Assembly (NCBI RefSeq): GCF_005217525.1
Contig: NZ_PNXQ01000018.1
Location: forward strand, 154,192-218,191
Direction of reading: 5' to 3'
Source of the DNA: Paenibacillus terrae
GTDB taxonomy: Bacteria > Bacillota > Bacilli > Paenibacillales > Paenibacillaceae
DNA: 64,000 nt
Part shown: one piece after another, positions 1 to 7,700 of the stretch
Position numbering within the stretch: position 1 is the first letter of the stretch
How the letters are laid out: each line of letters begins with the position of its first letter
The notes under the pieces: model-generated
Told to the model about the DNA's origin: nothing
The model's database searches: none
Seen by the model: only the letters and a program-made list of their open reading frames with translations
Made by a program: the position numbers and the translations under genes

Positions 1-1
1 G

Positions 2-301
2 CAAGCGGCTACCGCTACGAGAGAGGCGTTCGAGTCCATACGGGGAGCTTCTCAGCATATGCTTACTCAGATTGAGGACGTATCCGCTGCGGCTGATCAT
101 CTCCGTACCAACGCCGGACATATTTCAGATGTAATCTCCAGCGTTGTCGCAGTTTCCGAGCAAAGCGCAGCATCTACTGAGGAAGTGGCTTCATCCGTAC
201 AAGAACAAGGGCATTCCATGAACAATATTGCCGAGCTTTCCGCCAAACTGGACTCTCACGCAGACATACTGCTGGAAGAGGTTAGACGCTTTAAGCTATA
301 A
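2..301 (+). CDS. Methyl-accepting chemotaxis protein, C-terminal part (cut by window edge)
   Basis: The frame is open from base 2, so the true start lies outside the window; the internal ATG at 59 is not the start. The visible 99 residues contain the repeated small and polar residues of an MCP signalling coiled coil (VSEQSAASTEEVASSVQEQ) and end in a chain of charged heptads closing with EEVRRFKL, as in Bacillus-type chemoreceptor tails. Such receptors control the CheA kinase from the membrane. The ligand domain is not in view, so the stimulus is unknown. A second, complete receptor lies at 43569-45626 on the other strand and has the same kind of tail. Confidence 0.85.
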   Translation, partial: QAATATREAFESIRGASQHMLTQIEDVSAAADHLRTNAGHISDVISSVVAVSEQSAASTEEVASSVQEQGHSMNNIAELSAKLDSHADILLEEVRRFKL

Positions 302-364
302 AGCATATCTGCTAAAAAATAAGTAAATAGCATTCCATCCATCTGGACAGGGATCTATATGAAA

Positions 365-411
365 AAGAGGGTGACTCCCAGGCTATTATAGCCATCGGGA
401 ATCACCCTCTT
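365..411. terminator. Bidirectional-looking intrinsic terminator
   Basis: A long stem (AAGAGGGTGA arm pairing with TCACCCTCTT, plus TCCC/GGGA) sits between the chemoreceptor end and the convergent gene at 515-745. On the minus strand the stem is followed by a run of T; on the plus strand the tail is poorer. Confidence 0.7.
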
Positions 412-514
412 CGTTACTCATCAAGCATGGTCCAATCAATTGACCGTTCAACTGCTGAACGATATAGTCACATCCCATATAGATTTACAGCCTGTCCTCG
501 ATTCAAGTTTAAGC

Positions 515-745
515 TTAGGAAGAAGCGTGGATCTGCGGCAGGTCCTGCTGTACTATGTCATCTCCAAAGAACAGGTCGTCCAGTGAACTGAGCGTACCGT
601 CCTCTTCCACTTGGTAGACGGACATTTTTTCACCATTCACTTGAAGTTCGATGAAGCATCCCCAACAATAAAATTGATGGGAGCCAATTTTGCCGATATC
701 TTTGGAATTACAATTCGGACATCTCAATAAACTCACCCTATCCAT
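515..745 (-). CDS. Small zinc-ribbon-like protein, unknown function
   Basis: A 76-residue protein with two Cys pairs, CPNC near residue 9 and CWGC near residue 28, spaced as in a treble-clef or rubredoxin-like zinc ribbon; the rest is acidic. The start overlaps the end of the PRC-barrel gene by 8 bases, so translation is probably coupled. A TTG codon five residues further in, just before the first Cys pair, has better spacing from an AGGGTG motif and could be the real start. I do not recognise a named family. It is last in the cymR-desulfurase-PRC run, with a terminator at 365-411 after it. Confidence 0.6.
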   Translation of the reverse strand: MDRVSLLRCPNCNSKDIGKIGSHQFYCWGCFIELQVNGEKMSVYQVEEDGTLSSLDDLFFGDDIVQQDLPQIHASS

Positions 746-1259
746 TAAAAGAATATATGGCTTTTTCCAAACGCTGCTCGCTTAACGGGGGCACCATAAT
801 GGCATTCTCCCCGATGGACATTTCTTCGGTGCAGGGCAGCCATTTCCGCCCTTCTATAATATCCGATACAAAACCATCGCTGATTTCCAAGCCTATTATG
901 TTATTGCCCATTTCCTGGTCAAAATAAACATCCGAAATGTGTCCGAGCATAAGCCCTTCATCTGTAAGCACGGATAAATCCTTCAGTTTACCGGGTCCAA
1001 GCAAATACGTATGTTGAATATCGTTGGCCTCCGTTTTACGGACAGCTTGCTGATTGCGAATCATAATCGCATCTTCGCCATAAGCGACAATGTCATCCCA
1101 AGCTACCATTTTCACTTGAGATGAAAAAAGGCCTTTGCCCTCCAACTCGATCCCTGTAATTTTCCAATCAGCCGTCACCATAAAATCTTGTATTTTACCA
1201 ATCTGCTTCCCGTCCTCTACGTCGAAAACGGCAAGTCCGATCATATCCTGAAGCTTCAT
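738..1259 (-). CDS. PRC-barrel domain protein (YrrD-like)
   Basis: A 173-residue protein with two PRC-barrel-like repeats: an N-terminal one starting MKLQDMIGLAVFDVEDGKQIG and a second around residues 80-150 (LGPGKLKDLSVLTDEGLMLG). B. subtilis YrrD, encoded in the same chromosomal neighbourhood, has this architecture. PRC barrels are small beta-barrels also found in RimM and photosynthetic reaction-centre H subunits; the role of the stand-alone Firmicute protein is not known to me. The start at 1259 is chosen because GAGGAGG stands nine bases upstream of that ATG, while the longer frame has its first codons inside that ribosome site. It follows the desulfurase gene after a 133-base gap. Confidence 0.75.
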   Translation of the reverse strand: MKLQDMIGLAVFDVEDGKQIGKIQDFMVTADWKITGIELEGKGLFSSQVKMVAWDDIVAYGEDAIMIRNQQAVRKTEANDIQHTYLLGPGKLKDLSVLTDEGLMLGHISDVYFDQEMGNNIIGLEISDGFVSDIIEGRKWLPCTEEMSIGENAIMVPPLSEQRLEKAIYSFNG

Positions 1260-1291
1260 AATAGGGTACCTCCTCATTCTGCAATCCGAAC

Positions 1292-1366
1292 GGAGGTGCG
1301 GTCCTTTCCTTCATGCGTGTCAGACCTTGGTTCCGTTCATGCAATGAAATGGAAAACCGCCCCTCC
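1292..1366. other. Inverted repeat between desulfurase and PRC-barrel genes
   Basis: GGAGGTGCGGT (1292-1302) can pair with ACCGCCCCTCC (1356-1366) with one mismatch, enclosing about 53 bases. No T-run follows on the minus strand, so it is not an obvious terminator. It may shape the mRNA between the two genes. Confidence 0.3.
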
Positions 1367-1392
1367 CTTCTTATTAAAGTGCGGAGAAAACC

Positions 1393-2544
1393 CTAGTACC
1401 TAGTACGTAGCCGCTTCCATATGGTTTCAATTTTCTTGGCTGTGTATTCCATTTCCTCCGTAGTATTACCCAAACCGAAGCTAAAGCGAATCGCTGAATT
1501 CAAAACATCTTCAGAAAGATCCATCGCCTGCAACACATGCGACAATTCCAAAGACCCGGAAGTACAAGCTGAACCGCTGGCCGCTGCAATTCCTTCCATA
1601 TCCAGATTCATCAGCATGGTCTCCGTACCGATAGCCGGGAAGCTAATATTTAGCACATTCGGTAAAAAATGCTCAGGGTCGCCGTTGATTACAAAAGCGT
1701 CTGTACCCAAAGCGTTTTCCAGCTCTTTCAGCAGAGTTTGCCGAAGAGTCATATCGTGCGCCCAACGTTCCTCTATAGAGGTGCTGGCCAGAGTTGCTGC
1801 TTTAGCCAAACCTGCAATCCCGGCAATGTTTTCCGTACCGGCACGGCGTTTCTTCTCCTGAAGCCCCCCGTGCATCAAAGGTTGGATACGTATACCCTGA
1901 CGGATATACAAAGCTCCAATACCTTGCGGGCCGTTAATCTTATGACCGGATACACTGAGTAAATCAACTGGAAGGCTCTGGCAGTCTATCTGTGTATGAC
2001 CGTAAGCTTGTACCGCATCTACATGGAATACGATGCCATGTTCTCTCGCAAGCTGCCCCACCTCATGGATCGGCTGAATTACTCCTACCTCATTGTTGAC
2101 ATACATCATACTGATCAAAAAAGTATTCGGCCGAATCGCGGCCTCTATATCCGCTGGATTGACGCACCCAAAGCTATTGACTGGCACATAGGTCACTTCG
2201 TAACCCGCTTTTTCGAGTTCAGTGCAAGCATGAAGCACCGCATGATGCTCAATGGCCGTCGTAATGATATGGCCGGAAGTGCGGCCATCTGCCGTAGCCG
2301 TCCCGAACAGGGCCAGATTATCGCTTTCTGTCCCTCCGCTTGTAAATATGATTTCTTCGGGCTTGCAGCCCAAAGAGGCCGCAACGGCATCCCGCGCAGC
2401 GCTGACGGTGCGCTTGGCATCCCGGCCAAAGGCATGAACGCTTGAAGCGTTACCGAATTGGCCGGTCATGATGTCCATCATAGTCTGCGCAACCTCAGGA
2501 TGCATAGGAGTCGATGCGGCATGATCCAGATAAATTCTGTTCAT
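1393..2544 (-). CDS. Cysteine desulfurase (IscS/NifS family, YrvO-like)
   Basis: Class V PLP aminotransferase fold of 383 residues that removes sulfur from cysteine as an enzyme-bound persulfide. Visible marks are the N-terminal YLDHAASTPMHPEV, the PLP lysine in SVSGHKINGPQG, and the catalytic cysteine loop GSACTSGSLELSHVL near the C-terminus. In B. subtilis the corresponding enzyme, YrvO, hands sulfur to MnmA for 2-thiouridine in tRNA wobble positions; mnmA is only about 300 bases beyond cymR here, on the other strand, which supports that role. It lies 11 bases downstream of cymR and is probably cotranscribed with it. Confidence 0.92.
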   Translation of the reverse strand: MNRIYLDHAASTPMHPEVAQTMMDIMTGQFGNASSVHAFGRDAKRTVSAARDAVAASLGCKPEEIIFTSGGTESDNLALFGTATADGRTSGHIITTAIEHHAVLHACTELEKAGYEVTYVPVNSFGCVNPADIEAAIRPNTFLISMMYVNNEVGVIQPIHEVGQLAREHGIVFHVDAVQAYGHTQIDCQSLPVDLLSVSGHKINGPQGIGALYIRQGIRIQPLMHGGLQEKKRRAGTENIAGIAGLAKAATLASTSIEERWAHDMTLRQTLLKELENALGTDAFVINGDPEHFLPNVLNISFPAIGTETMLMNLDMEGIAAASGSACTSGSLELSHVLQAMDLSEDVLNSAIRFSFGLGNTTEEMEYTAKKIETIWKRLRTRY

Positions 2545-2555
2545 GTCGTTTCACC

Positions 2556-2975
2556 TCAAATGTAAAACATGTAGTTATCCAATTCATCATGTTCCTGGTA
2601 TGTGATCAAGTCCTTGAGTGTAGTGGAATCCAGTACTTCTGCAATACTGTCACGAATCCGCAGCCATAGCTGACGCTTCGCCGGATCATCCTCTTCAGTG
2701 AAATCTACTGGAGAAATCGGACCCTCCAAAACACGAATAATGTCTCCTGCCGTTACCCCTGCCGGTTCACCCGCCAGAATATAACCGCCGTAAGCACCAC
2801 GGATACTTTTTACCAAACCTGCATTGCGCAAAGGCGCAATAAGCTGCTCCAGATAATGCTCGGAGAGCTGATTTTTCTCGGCTATACTTTTCAAAGACGT
2901 CGGACCTTCGCCAAACCTGGCTGCAAGTTCCATCATAATCGTCAGGCCGTAGCGGCCTTTTGTTGATATTTTCAA
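2556..2975 (-). CDS. cymR: Rrf2-family transcriptional regulator CymR
   Basis: A 139-residue winged-helix Rrf2 protein starting LKISTKGRYGLTIMMELA. In Bacillus and Staphylococcus CymR represses cysteine and sulfur uptake genes and works in complex with O-acetylserine sulfhydrylase CysK. The protein lacks the three-cysteine cluster of iron-sulfur Rrf2 proteins such as IscR, as expected for CymR. The start is a TTG at 2973-2975 with GAGGTGG upstream; the 13 upstream codons of the longer frame show no family similarity. CymR in B. subtilis is 138 residues long. It is followed by the desulfurase. Confidence 0.9.
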   Translation of the reverse strand: MKISTKGRYGLTIMMELAARFGEGPTSLKSIAEKNQLSEHYLEQLIAPLRNAGLVKSIRGAYGGYILAGEPAGVTAGDIIRVLEGPISPVDFTEEDDPAKRQLWLRIRDSIAEVLDSTTLKDLITYQEHDELDNYMFYI

Positions 2976-3280
2976 TTGTGCCACCTCACTTATAGTAACA
3001 ATTCCGTTAAACACGCGGAATAACTGGTGCTATAAACCTCTCTATTCCGATCTTAACCCTCAGCTTATGTTAACATATTAGGGCAGGTAAAGGGAAATAT
3101 TACGGTAACAATCTTTAAAAAAAGTTGTTTTCAGGCGATTTGGAACGGCTTTGGCCCATTTTATAGAACTTTCTCCCATCGTTCTCCGTGTCGTTGGATC
3201 GTCCAGCCATCGTAACTTATTATCGTTTATGTTACAATAGGAGGGTTCTACAACAATATTGAAAGAATTGGGTGATGACC
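2976..3280. promoter_or_regulatory. Divergent cymR/mnmA intergenic region
   Basis: About 300 AT-rich bases between divergent genes must hold both promoters. A TACAAT hexamer at 3233-3238 is a plausible -10 for mnmA, but I see no convincing -35 at the right distance. No riboswitch was recognised. Confidence 0.4.
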
Positions 3281-4402
3281 ATGGCTAAAGCCAATCATGA
3301 AACCCGTGTCGTCGTCGGCATGTCCGGGGGCGTCGACTCATCCGTTACCGCGCTGCTGCTAAAGGAGCAGGGCTATGACGTAATCGGCATCTTCATGAAA
3401 AACTGGGATGACACGGATGAATTTGGCCGTTGTACGGCTGAGGAGGATGCGGAGGATGTACGCCGTGTCTGTGAGCAGATCGACATTCCTTACTATACCG
3501 TCAATTTTGAAAAAGAATACTTTGATAAAGTATTCTCGTATTTTCTTGATGAATATAAGGCTGGACGTACTCCAAACCCGGATGTCATGTGCAACCGTGA
3601 AATTAAATTTGGCGAATTTCTTAATAAAGCGCTGGATTTGGGCGCGGATTATGTTGCTACAGGACATTACGCCCGGGTTGTAGAAGAAGACGGCCGTTTT
3701 ACCTTGTTGCGGGGCGTGGACAGCAACAAGGATCAGACCTATTTCCTGAATGCATTGAGCCAAAAGCAGTTGTCACGGGCTATGTTCCCTATCGGTCATT
3801 TGCCGAAACCGGAAGTCCGCAAAATTGCGGAAGCCGCAGGATTGTATACGGCCAAGAAGAAGGACAGCACAGGCGTATGCTTCATCGGCGAGCGTAATTT
3901 CAAGGAGTTTTTGAGCGGGTATCTGCCTGCTAAAGGCGGAGACATGGTCGATATCGCTACAGGTGAAGTCAAAGGGCGCCACGATGGTCTGATGTACTAT
4001 ACACTCGGCCAACGGCAAGGCTTGGGTATTGGCGGCTCCGGTTCAGGCGAACCATGGTTCGTAGCCGACAAGGATCTGGAGCGGAACATTTTGTATGTGG
4101 TACAGGGTGACCGTCACCATAGCTTGTATTCCACCAGCCTGATCGCAACCGATGTGAACTGGATAGCAGGCACGGAAACACGTCCTTTCGGCGAATTCCG
4201 TTGTACAGCCAAGTTCCGTTATCGCCAGCCTGATCAGCAAGTGACTTTACAATGGCTTGGGGATGGAACCGTACATGTCGTATTCGACGTACATCAAAAG
4301 GCCATTACCCCCGGACAAGCTGTCGTATTTTACGATGGTGAACGTTGCCTGGGTGGCGGAACCATTGACAAGGTTGAAAAGCTCCAGCCTGAAACGGTTT
4401 AA
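3281..4402 (+). CDS. mnmA: tRNA-specific 2-thiouridylase MnmA
   Basis: Adds sulfur to U34 of tRNA for Lys, Glu and Gln, using ATP to adenylate the uridine and a persulfide sulfur from a cysteine desulfurase. The N-terminal PP-loop SGGVDSS lies at about residues 14-20; the two catalytic cysteines are in PDVMCNREIKF and GVCFIGERNF. Length, about 373 residues, is normal. The ATG at 3281 gives the usual MAKA start; an in-frame GTG at 3272 is the only longer option. The supplier desulfurase is on the opposite strand behind cymR, whereas in B. subtilis the three genes run in one direction. Confidence 0.95.
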   Translation: MAKANHETRVVVGMSGGVDSSVTALLLKEQGYDVIGIFMKNWDDTDEFGRCTAEEDAEDVRRVCEQIDIPYYTVNFEKEYFDKVFSYFLDEYKAGRTPNPDVMCNREIKFGEFLNKALDLGADYVATGHYARVVEEDGRFTLLRGVDSNKDQTYFLNALSQKQLSRAMFPIGHLPKPEVRKIAEAAGLYTAKKKDSTGVCFIGERNFKEFLSGYLPAKGGDMVDIATGEVKGRHDGLMYYTLGQRQGLGIGGSGSGEPWFVADKDLERNILYVVQGDRHHSLYSTSLIATDVNWIAGTETRPFGEFRCTAKFRYRQPDQQVTLQWLGDGTVHVVFDVHQKAITPGQAVVFYDGERCLGGGTIDKVEKLQPETV

Positions 4403-4441
4403 ATCAATATACGTTTGACCTGGCATAAATGCTTAAATAAA

Positions 4442-4477
4442 GGGCGTCCCTCCTAATTATGGAGAGGCGCCTTTTTT
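4442..4477 (+). terminator. Terminator of mnmA
   Basis: Hairpin GGCGTCCCTCC/GGAGAGGCGCC with G-U pairs and an ATTAT-type loop, followed by six T. Confidence 0.8.
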
Positions 4478-4497
4478 ATGAAAAAATGCTCTTTTTT

Positions 4498-4524
4498 CCA
4501 TTTGGGCATATTATGTAGACAAGA
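4498..4524. repeat. Left copy of 27-bp direct repeat bounding the island
   Basis: CCATTTGGG at the start and ATGTAGACAAGA at the end are shared with 11210-11236; 25 of 27 positions match (differences at positions 10 and 15). It lies just after the mnmA terminator, where the conserved backbone ends. Confidence 0.65.
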
Positions 4525-4550
4525 ATTTTATGAAACTTTTATATCATCCA

Positions 4551-4640
4551 TTAAGTTTTGAATCCTTCGTACTGTGCTGCATCTATTTCTATATCCATTC
4601 GCTCAAGCATGTTTTTCAAACCAATATGGATGACAAAATA
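4551..4640 (-). pseudogene. Possible C-terminal gene fragment, unknown
   Basis: On the minus strand a coherent stretch reading MLERMDIEIDAAQYEGFKT ends at a TAA at 4551-4553. Upstream codons quickly enter a terminator hairpin (4658-4694), so at most about 30 codons remain. I do not recognise the family. It could be a remnant or chance. Confidence 0.25.
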
Positions 4641-4657
4641 TAAATACATACAAAAAT

Positions 4658-4694
4658 ACACTACGCAAAAGAAAATGGACTATTTGCGTAGTGT
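4658..4694 (-). terminator. Strong intrinsic terminator, minus strand
   Basis: Perfect 12-bp stem ACACTACGCAAA/TTTGCGTAGTGT, followed on the minus strand by TATTTTTG. It lies 46 bases after the stop codon of the Ig-like remnant at 4741 and would have ended that transcript. Confidence 0.75.
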
Positions 4695-4740
4695 CCCAGC
4701 GATAACTAAAAATCAATTACGAAAGTATTTCGTTCCTTGA

Positions 4741-4866
4741 CTAGATTCCTTTCACGAAAACATCATAGTTGGTATATTGCCCATTAGAAAATACAGTAAT
4801 TGTAGCTTGTCCTGGTTTTAATCCTTTAACAGTCGATGGAAGTGTTACAGCGATTGGACTCTGTGC
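4741..4866 (-). pseudogene. C-terminal remnant of a bacterial Ig-like (Big_2 type) surface protein
   Basis: Minus-strand codons ending at a TAG (4741-4743) read PSTVKGLKPGQATITV then YTNYDVFVKGI. The pattern G-L-x-P-G-x-A-T-I-T-V is typical of Ig-like domains of Big_2 type found in secreted or S-layer-linked Firmicute proteins. About 42 codons survive; upstream the similarity stops and a plus-strand frame takes over, so the 5' part is deleted. The intact terminator at 4658-4694 still follows it. Confidence 0.55.
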
Positions 4867-4868
4867 GT

Positions 4869-5069
4869 TTCTTGGGCAAATGGTCTCATTTTGGTCCTAT
4901 ATTTATTGTTGATATTTGGGGTAATATGTCTGAACAGGAGAAAGAAGTTGAACATGCAAATGTGGTTAGAGAGTAAAACATAAGGAAATTTTTTAAATTG
5001 GACGCATCTTCGTTTGAAGCAAGGTATGCAAATCTCATCCCTCTTTATTCAGATAGGCTAACTATGTAA
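4869..5069 (+). pseudogene. Decayed open frame with one internal stop, unknown
   Basis: In one frame the sequence reads FLGKWSHFGPIFIVDIWGNM, continues to VVRE, meets a TAA at 4974-4976, and carries on in the same frame with FFKLDASSFEARYANLIP to a TAA at 5067-5069. Both halves have protein-like composition and no frame change, which suggests one gene broken by a nonsense mutation and truncated at its 5' end. No start codon or ribosome site is visible. The family is not recognised. Confidence 0.35.
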
Positions 5070-5072
5070 AAA

Positions 5073-5109
5073 AAGCCCACTCCCGTTTTTATTGTTAAGG
5101 AGTAAGCTT
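5073..5109 (-). terminator. Terminator of the toxin-immunity pair
   Basis: AAGCCCACTCC pairs with GGAGTAAGCTT using G-U pairs; on the minus strand the stem is followed by seven T. It follows the stop of the gene at 5122-5343 by 12 bases. Confidence 0.65.
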
Positions 5110-5121
5110 AAATTGTACTTT

Positions 5122-5343
5122 TCAAATCTCTATACTATCCCACAACTCTAAAATAGTCTTATCATCAATCTTCCCATTAACAAACAGCTCTCTTGCTGAT
5201 TCAAACGATTGCGAAAAACTGTCTCTTTCACGAGTAAGGAAGTACTCTTCTTCATTCTGGCTAATCCAATAGCTATCGTTTTTATAGTAGAACTGAAACT
5301 CTTCCCCCATTTCAAAACGTTCCACCAATTCATTGTATTCCAA
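5122..5343 (-). CDS. Candidate immunity protein for the adjacent toxin
   Basis: A 73-residue acidic protein, rich in Glu, Phe and Tyr, with no signal peptide or membrane segment. It starts 11 bases after the stop of the WXG100-type toxin gene and is followed by a terminator, so the two genes form a closed two-gene unit. Small acidic proteins directly downstream of polymorphic toxins are usually the immunity partners. The family itself is not recognised, so the role is inferred from position, size and charge. Confidence 0.55.
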   Translation of the reverse strand: MEYNELVERFEMGEEFQFYYKNDSYWISQNEEEYFLTRERDSFSQSFESARELFVNGKIDDKTILELWDSIEI

Positions 5344-5354
5344 AACAATCCCTC

Positions 5355-6431
5355 CTACTTCTTGTTAACTCTTTTAAATGTCCCATCTTCTTTCCATTCA
5401 AAAACATGTTCATGAGGCCACTCTGGATGCTGCTTTGAATTTCCATGATTGGTATAGTCTACATCGCGTGTAGCTCTTCCATTTTCATCATAATATCTTC
5501 TTGTTTTTATCTCACCTGTATTTTTATCCAGAATATCAATAGATGAGTTAGGTTCACCTTTAGCCGGATGTGGATTCGTTGTCGTACTTGTATGATTAGA
5601 TGAAGGAGTAACATCTATCGACTTTCCCTTGTTGGAAGTAAGTGTTTGTTTAGATGAACCCCCACCTTCTCCTTTTGTCATCTGCCACAATTCCGCTGAG
5701 CTTTTTCCGATCCCACTAGCTCCTTTGAATGCGGTTGTACCTCCATGTGCCGCTAAAGCTGCTGATCCAATCAATCCCGGTACGCCAACGATGCTCCCTA
5801 CGCCTGAAGCTGAAACAACGGCTGATAATGTTTCTCCACCTGCTCCAACCACCACCTCAGCAACACCCTGTAATGTAGTAGCTACATGACCTAGAATTTC
5901 ACCTGCTTTAGCTGCCATGGGATGGTCATAGTCACGATCTTTATCGGGCAACATTCCCAAGGTTAAATCCTCCTGAATCGCACCTTTTGCTCCCTGAGCA
6001 GTATCCCATAAAATTTCACCTTGCAACTTGCTAGCTTCCATCTGAGCTTCAGCCTTGGTGATCTCAGCCTGTCCGATCTGTTCAAAAATTTTATGTAGCC
6101 AACCTTCACTGCTGGATGCCGTTTTAATAGGTACACCATTTCCCGGCACATCCAGTACGACTTCCTCACCATCTACCTGTGTGAAACTTTTTGAAATAAA
6201 AATGAGTTCCTGCGCTACCGTCGATAATCGTTCAAGCGTCACACTCATGGATTGTTGTGATCTTTGAAAGTCTTGGAAGAATCGCTGACTTGTCAAGCCT
6301 TCCCATCCACCTTGGACGAACATCATTTGCCGATTCAGTTGATCACACATGTGTCCCATTTGCTGTTTGCCTTGCAAAAATTGGTCAGCCACTTGCATCA
6401 GTTTGTCAGGTGGAACCAATATTCTACCCAT
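5355..6431 (-). CDS. WXG100-type polymorphic toxin, putative type VII secretion substrate
   Basis: A 358-residue protein. Residues 1-95 look like a WXG100-like helical hairpin, with WEG at 43-45 between two helices (KLMQVADQFLQGKQQMGHM before; SQRFFQDFQRSQQSM after), the export module of type VII secretion substrates. A Gly/Ala-rich middle (about 180-240), with GVGSIVGVPGLIGSAALAA, resembles the hydrophobic linker of such toxins. The last 70 residues (RRYYDENGRATRDVD, then HPEWPHEHVFEW) form a His-rich cassette like those of polymorphic toxin tips; a nuclease is possible but not shown. No type VII secretion gene lies in the window. The gene is in the AT-rich island, next to its candidate immunity gene. 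Confidence 0.7.
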   Translation of the reverse strand: MGRILVPPDKLMQVADQFLQGKQQMGHMCDQLNRQMMFVQGGWEGLTSQRFFQDFQRSQQSMSVTLERLSTVAQELIFISKSFTQVDGEEVVLDVPGNGVPIKTASSSEGWLHKIFEQIGQAEITKAEAQMEASKLQGEILWDTAQGAKGAIQEDLTLGMLPDKDRDYDHPMAAKAGEILGHVATTLQGVAEVVVGAGGETLSAVVSASGVGSIVGVPGLIGSAALAAHGGTTAFKGASGIGKSSAELWQMTKGEGGGSSKQTLTSNKGKSIDVTPSSNHTSTTTNPHPAKGEPNSSIDILDKNTGEIKTRRYYDENGRATRDVDYTNHGNSKQHPEWPHEHVFEWKEDGTFKRVNKK

Positions 6432-6601
6432 TTGATCACGTCCATTTTAATTTAGATGGAAATAATCTTATCAGAAGGAGATGTTTAGGGACATCCAACT
6501 ATCATCCTGAAATTCCCTTTTAAATTATATGACAAATGGACTGATATAAATAGATTTACTATGTCTAAAGTAGTGTGTATCGCTGTTAGATGATGCCTAA
6601 G

Positions 6602-6740
6602 TTAGGATATAGCAGTCGTCGCTTTCAAATCTTGTTCTTCAAGCATATGCTGTAATTCAGGAATGAGTATTAGGAGTTTTTTATAGCTTCTAAGTTGCTG
6701 AGTATTAATATTCAACTTTTGGGGAATACTGCTACTGCTA
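6602..6740 (-). pseudogene. Remnant of a ParB-like (Spo0J-type) protein
   Basis: Minus-strand codons from about 6740 to a TAA at 6602-6604 read IPQKLNINTQQLRSYKKLL, then LIPELQHMLEEQDLKATTAIS. The order R-Y-K-K-L-x-x-L-I-P-E-L-Q-x-M-L-E-E-x-x-L matches the helix-turn-helix part of ParB-like proteins common on plasmids and integrated elements. Only about 45 codons remain, with no N-terminal nuclease-like domain and no start. Confidence 0.5.
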
Positions 6741-6816
6741 ATATGGGTCACGTAGACATGACAAAGAAACCTAGACAGGATTTATTTAGGCTGCATACAT
6801 ATACATGTGCATTATT

Positions 6817-7023
6817 TTATCCTACTTGTTTCTGCTGTTCTCATTCTTTAACTCTACGATAGAATGTCCTGTTTTTCATGACTAGTTCCTCCATTGCCTC
6901 CACAGCCTTGATTACTCCAGATTTCCATTTGTCATATACCATAGCAAAGTCAGGCGTGATCTACTGCATAGGACGACCAAATTTCACCCCTGCTGCTTTG
7001 ACTACCTCTATTCCTTCAGCGAC
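6817..7023 (-). pseudogene. Remnant of a serine recombinase (resolvase/invertase), C-terminus
   Basis: The minus frame reads VAEGIEVVKAAGVKFGRP, has a TAG at 6961-6963, continues with TPDFAMVYDKWKSGVIKAVE and MKNRTFYRRVKE, hits a TGA at 6841-6843 and ends EQQKQVG at 6817-6819. GVKFGRP followed by AVEAM and TFYRRV is the hallmark of the DNA-binding C-terminus of small serine recombinases of the Tn552/Pin type. Two in-frame stops and loss of the catalytic half make it a pseudogene. Confidence 0.75.
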
Positions 7024-7249
7024 TATCAAACAAAGGTTTCATTATCCAAAATCACCCTCACGAATCATTAACCGTATTGCCTGATAGCGAGGTAGGTCAA
7101 AATTCTTCCCACTTAACTTGATATTTCATGAAACAAAACACATTATTATCTATTTTTATACATTAAAACAAAATTATTCTTCAAACTGAAACATTCCACC
7201 AATTCGGGTCGTCTATAGAGTAAATTTCAGAAAGGGGATTTGTTCTATT

Positions 7250-7696
7250 ATGCGGAAGAATGGAATTTTGTTTTTGATGATCGTGTTGTTGTTAATAACA
7301 GCTTGTAGCTCTAACGCTGAAAAAATAGTTATTTCTCAAAGTGGGAAGGGGCAGGAGAAAATAATAGTCTACAAACTACAGAAGGACGCCACACTGCAAC
7401 AACAAACAAAAAAAGATGTAATTGCTACATTTAATGATACTTCGGACACTATGATATTTATCAATGCAATTAAGGAATCAGAAAAGATATCAGGTATAGC
7501 TAATACGGATTCTCCAAATTACGAAGTTACATTCCAAAAAGATGGAACAAAAGATTCTTATTATTTATGGATTAACAATAACGATCCAACCAGCAATGCT
7601 ATGTATGTGAATAAGGACGATACTCATACTGCGTATAAGATATCAGTCAACTCCACAAATTCGATAAATAAATTACTTGAGAGAATTAAAGATTAA
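7250..7696 (+). CDS. Putative lipoprotein, unknown function
   Basis: A 148-residue protein with a lipoprotein signal peptide: MRKNG, a hydrophobic core and the lipobox LITAC with the modified Cys at about residue 19. The mature part is rich in Lys, Asn and Thr, with no recognised domain. AAAGGGG stands before the start. It probably sits on the outer face of the membrane. Its natural terminator is the hairpin now split by the insertion element at 7722-9205. Base composition is AT-rich like the rest of the island. Confidence 0.7.
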   Translation: MRKNGILFLMIVLLLITACSSNAEKIVISQSGKGQEKIIVYKLQKDATLQQQTKKDVIATFNDTSDTMIFINAIKESEKISGIANTDSPNYEVTFQKDGTKDSYYLWINNNDPTSNAMYVNKDDTHTAYKISVNSTNSINKLLERIKD

Positions 7697-7700
7697 CTAA

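Larger units (their letters stand above)
6432..7249. other. Gap between toxin and lipoprotein genes
   Basis: Apart from the ParB-like and recombinase remnants this 0.8-kb stretch has no intact gene. The plus-strand frame at 6878-7084 is the shadow of the recombinase remnant. The toxin promoter should lie near 6440-6560; it was not resolved. Confidence 0.5.

Noticed and set aside
4558..4740. 60-codon plus-strand frame after mnmA
   Set aside because: It runs through the terminator hairpin at 4658-4694, has no ribosome site and an unlikely composition.
6878..7084. 68-codon plus-strand frame
   Set aside because: It is the antisense shadow of the serine recombinase remnant.
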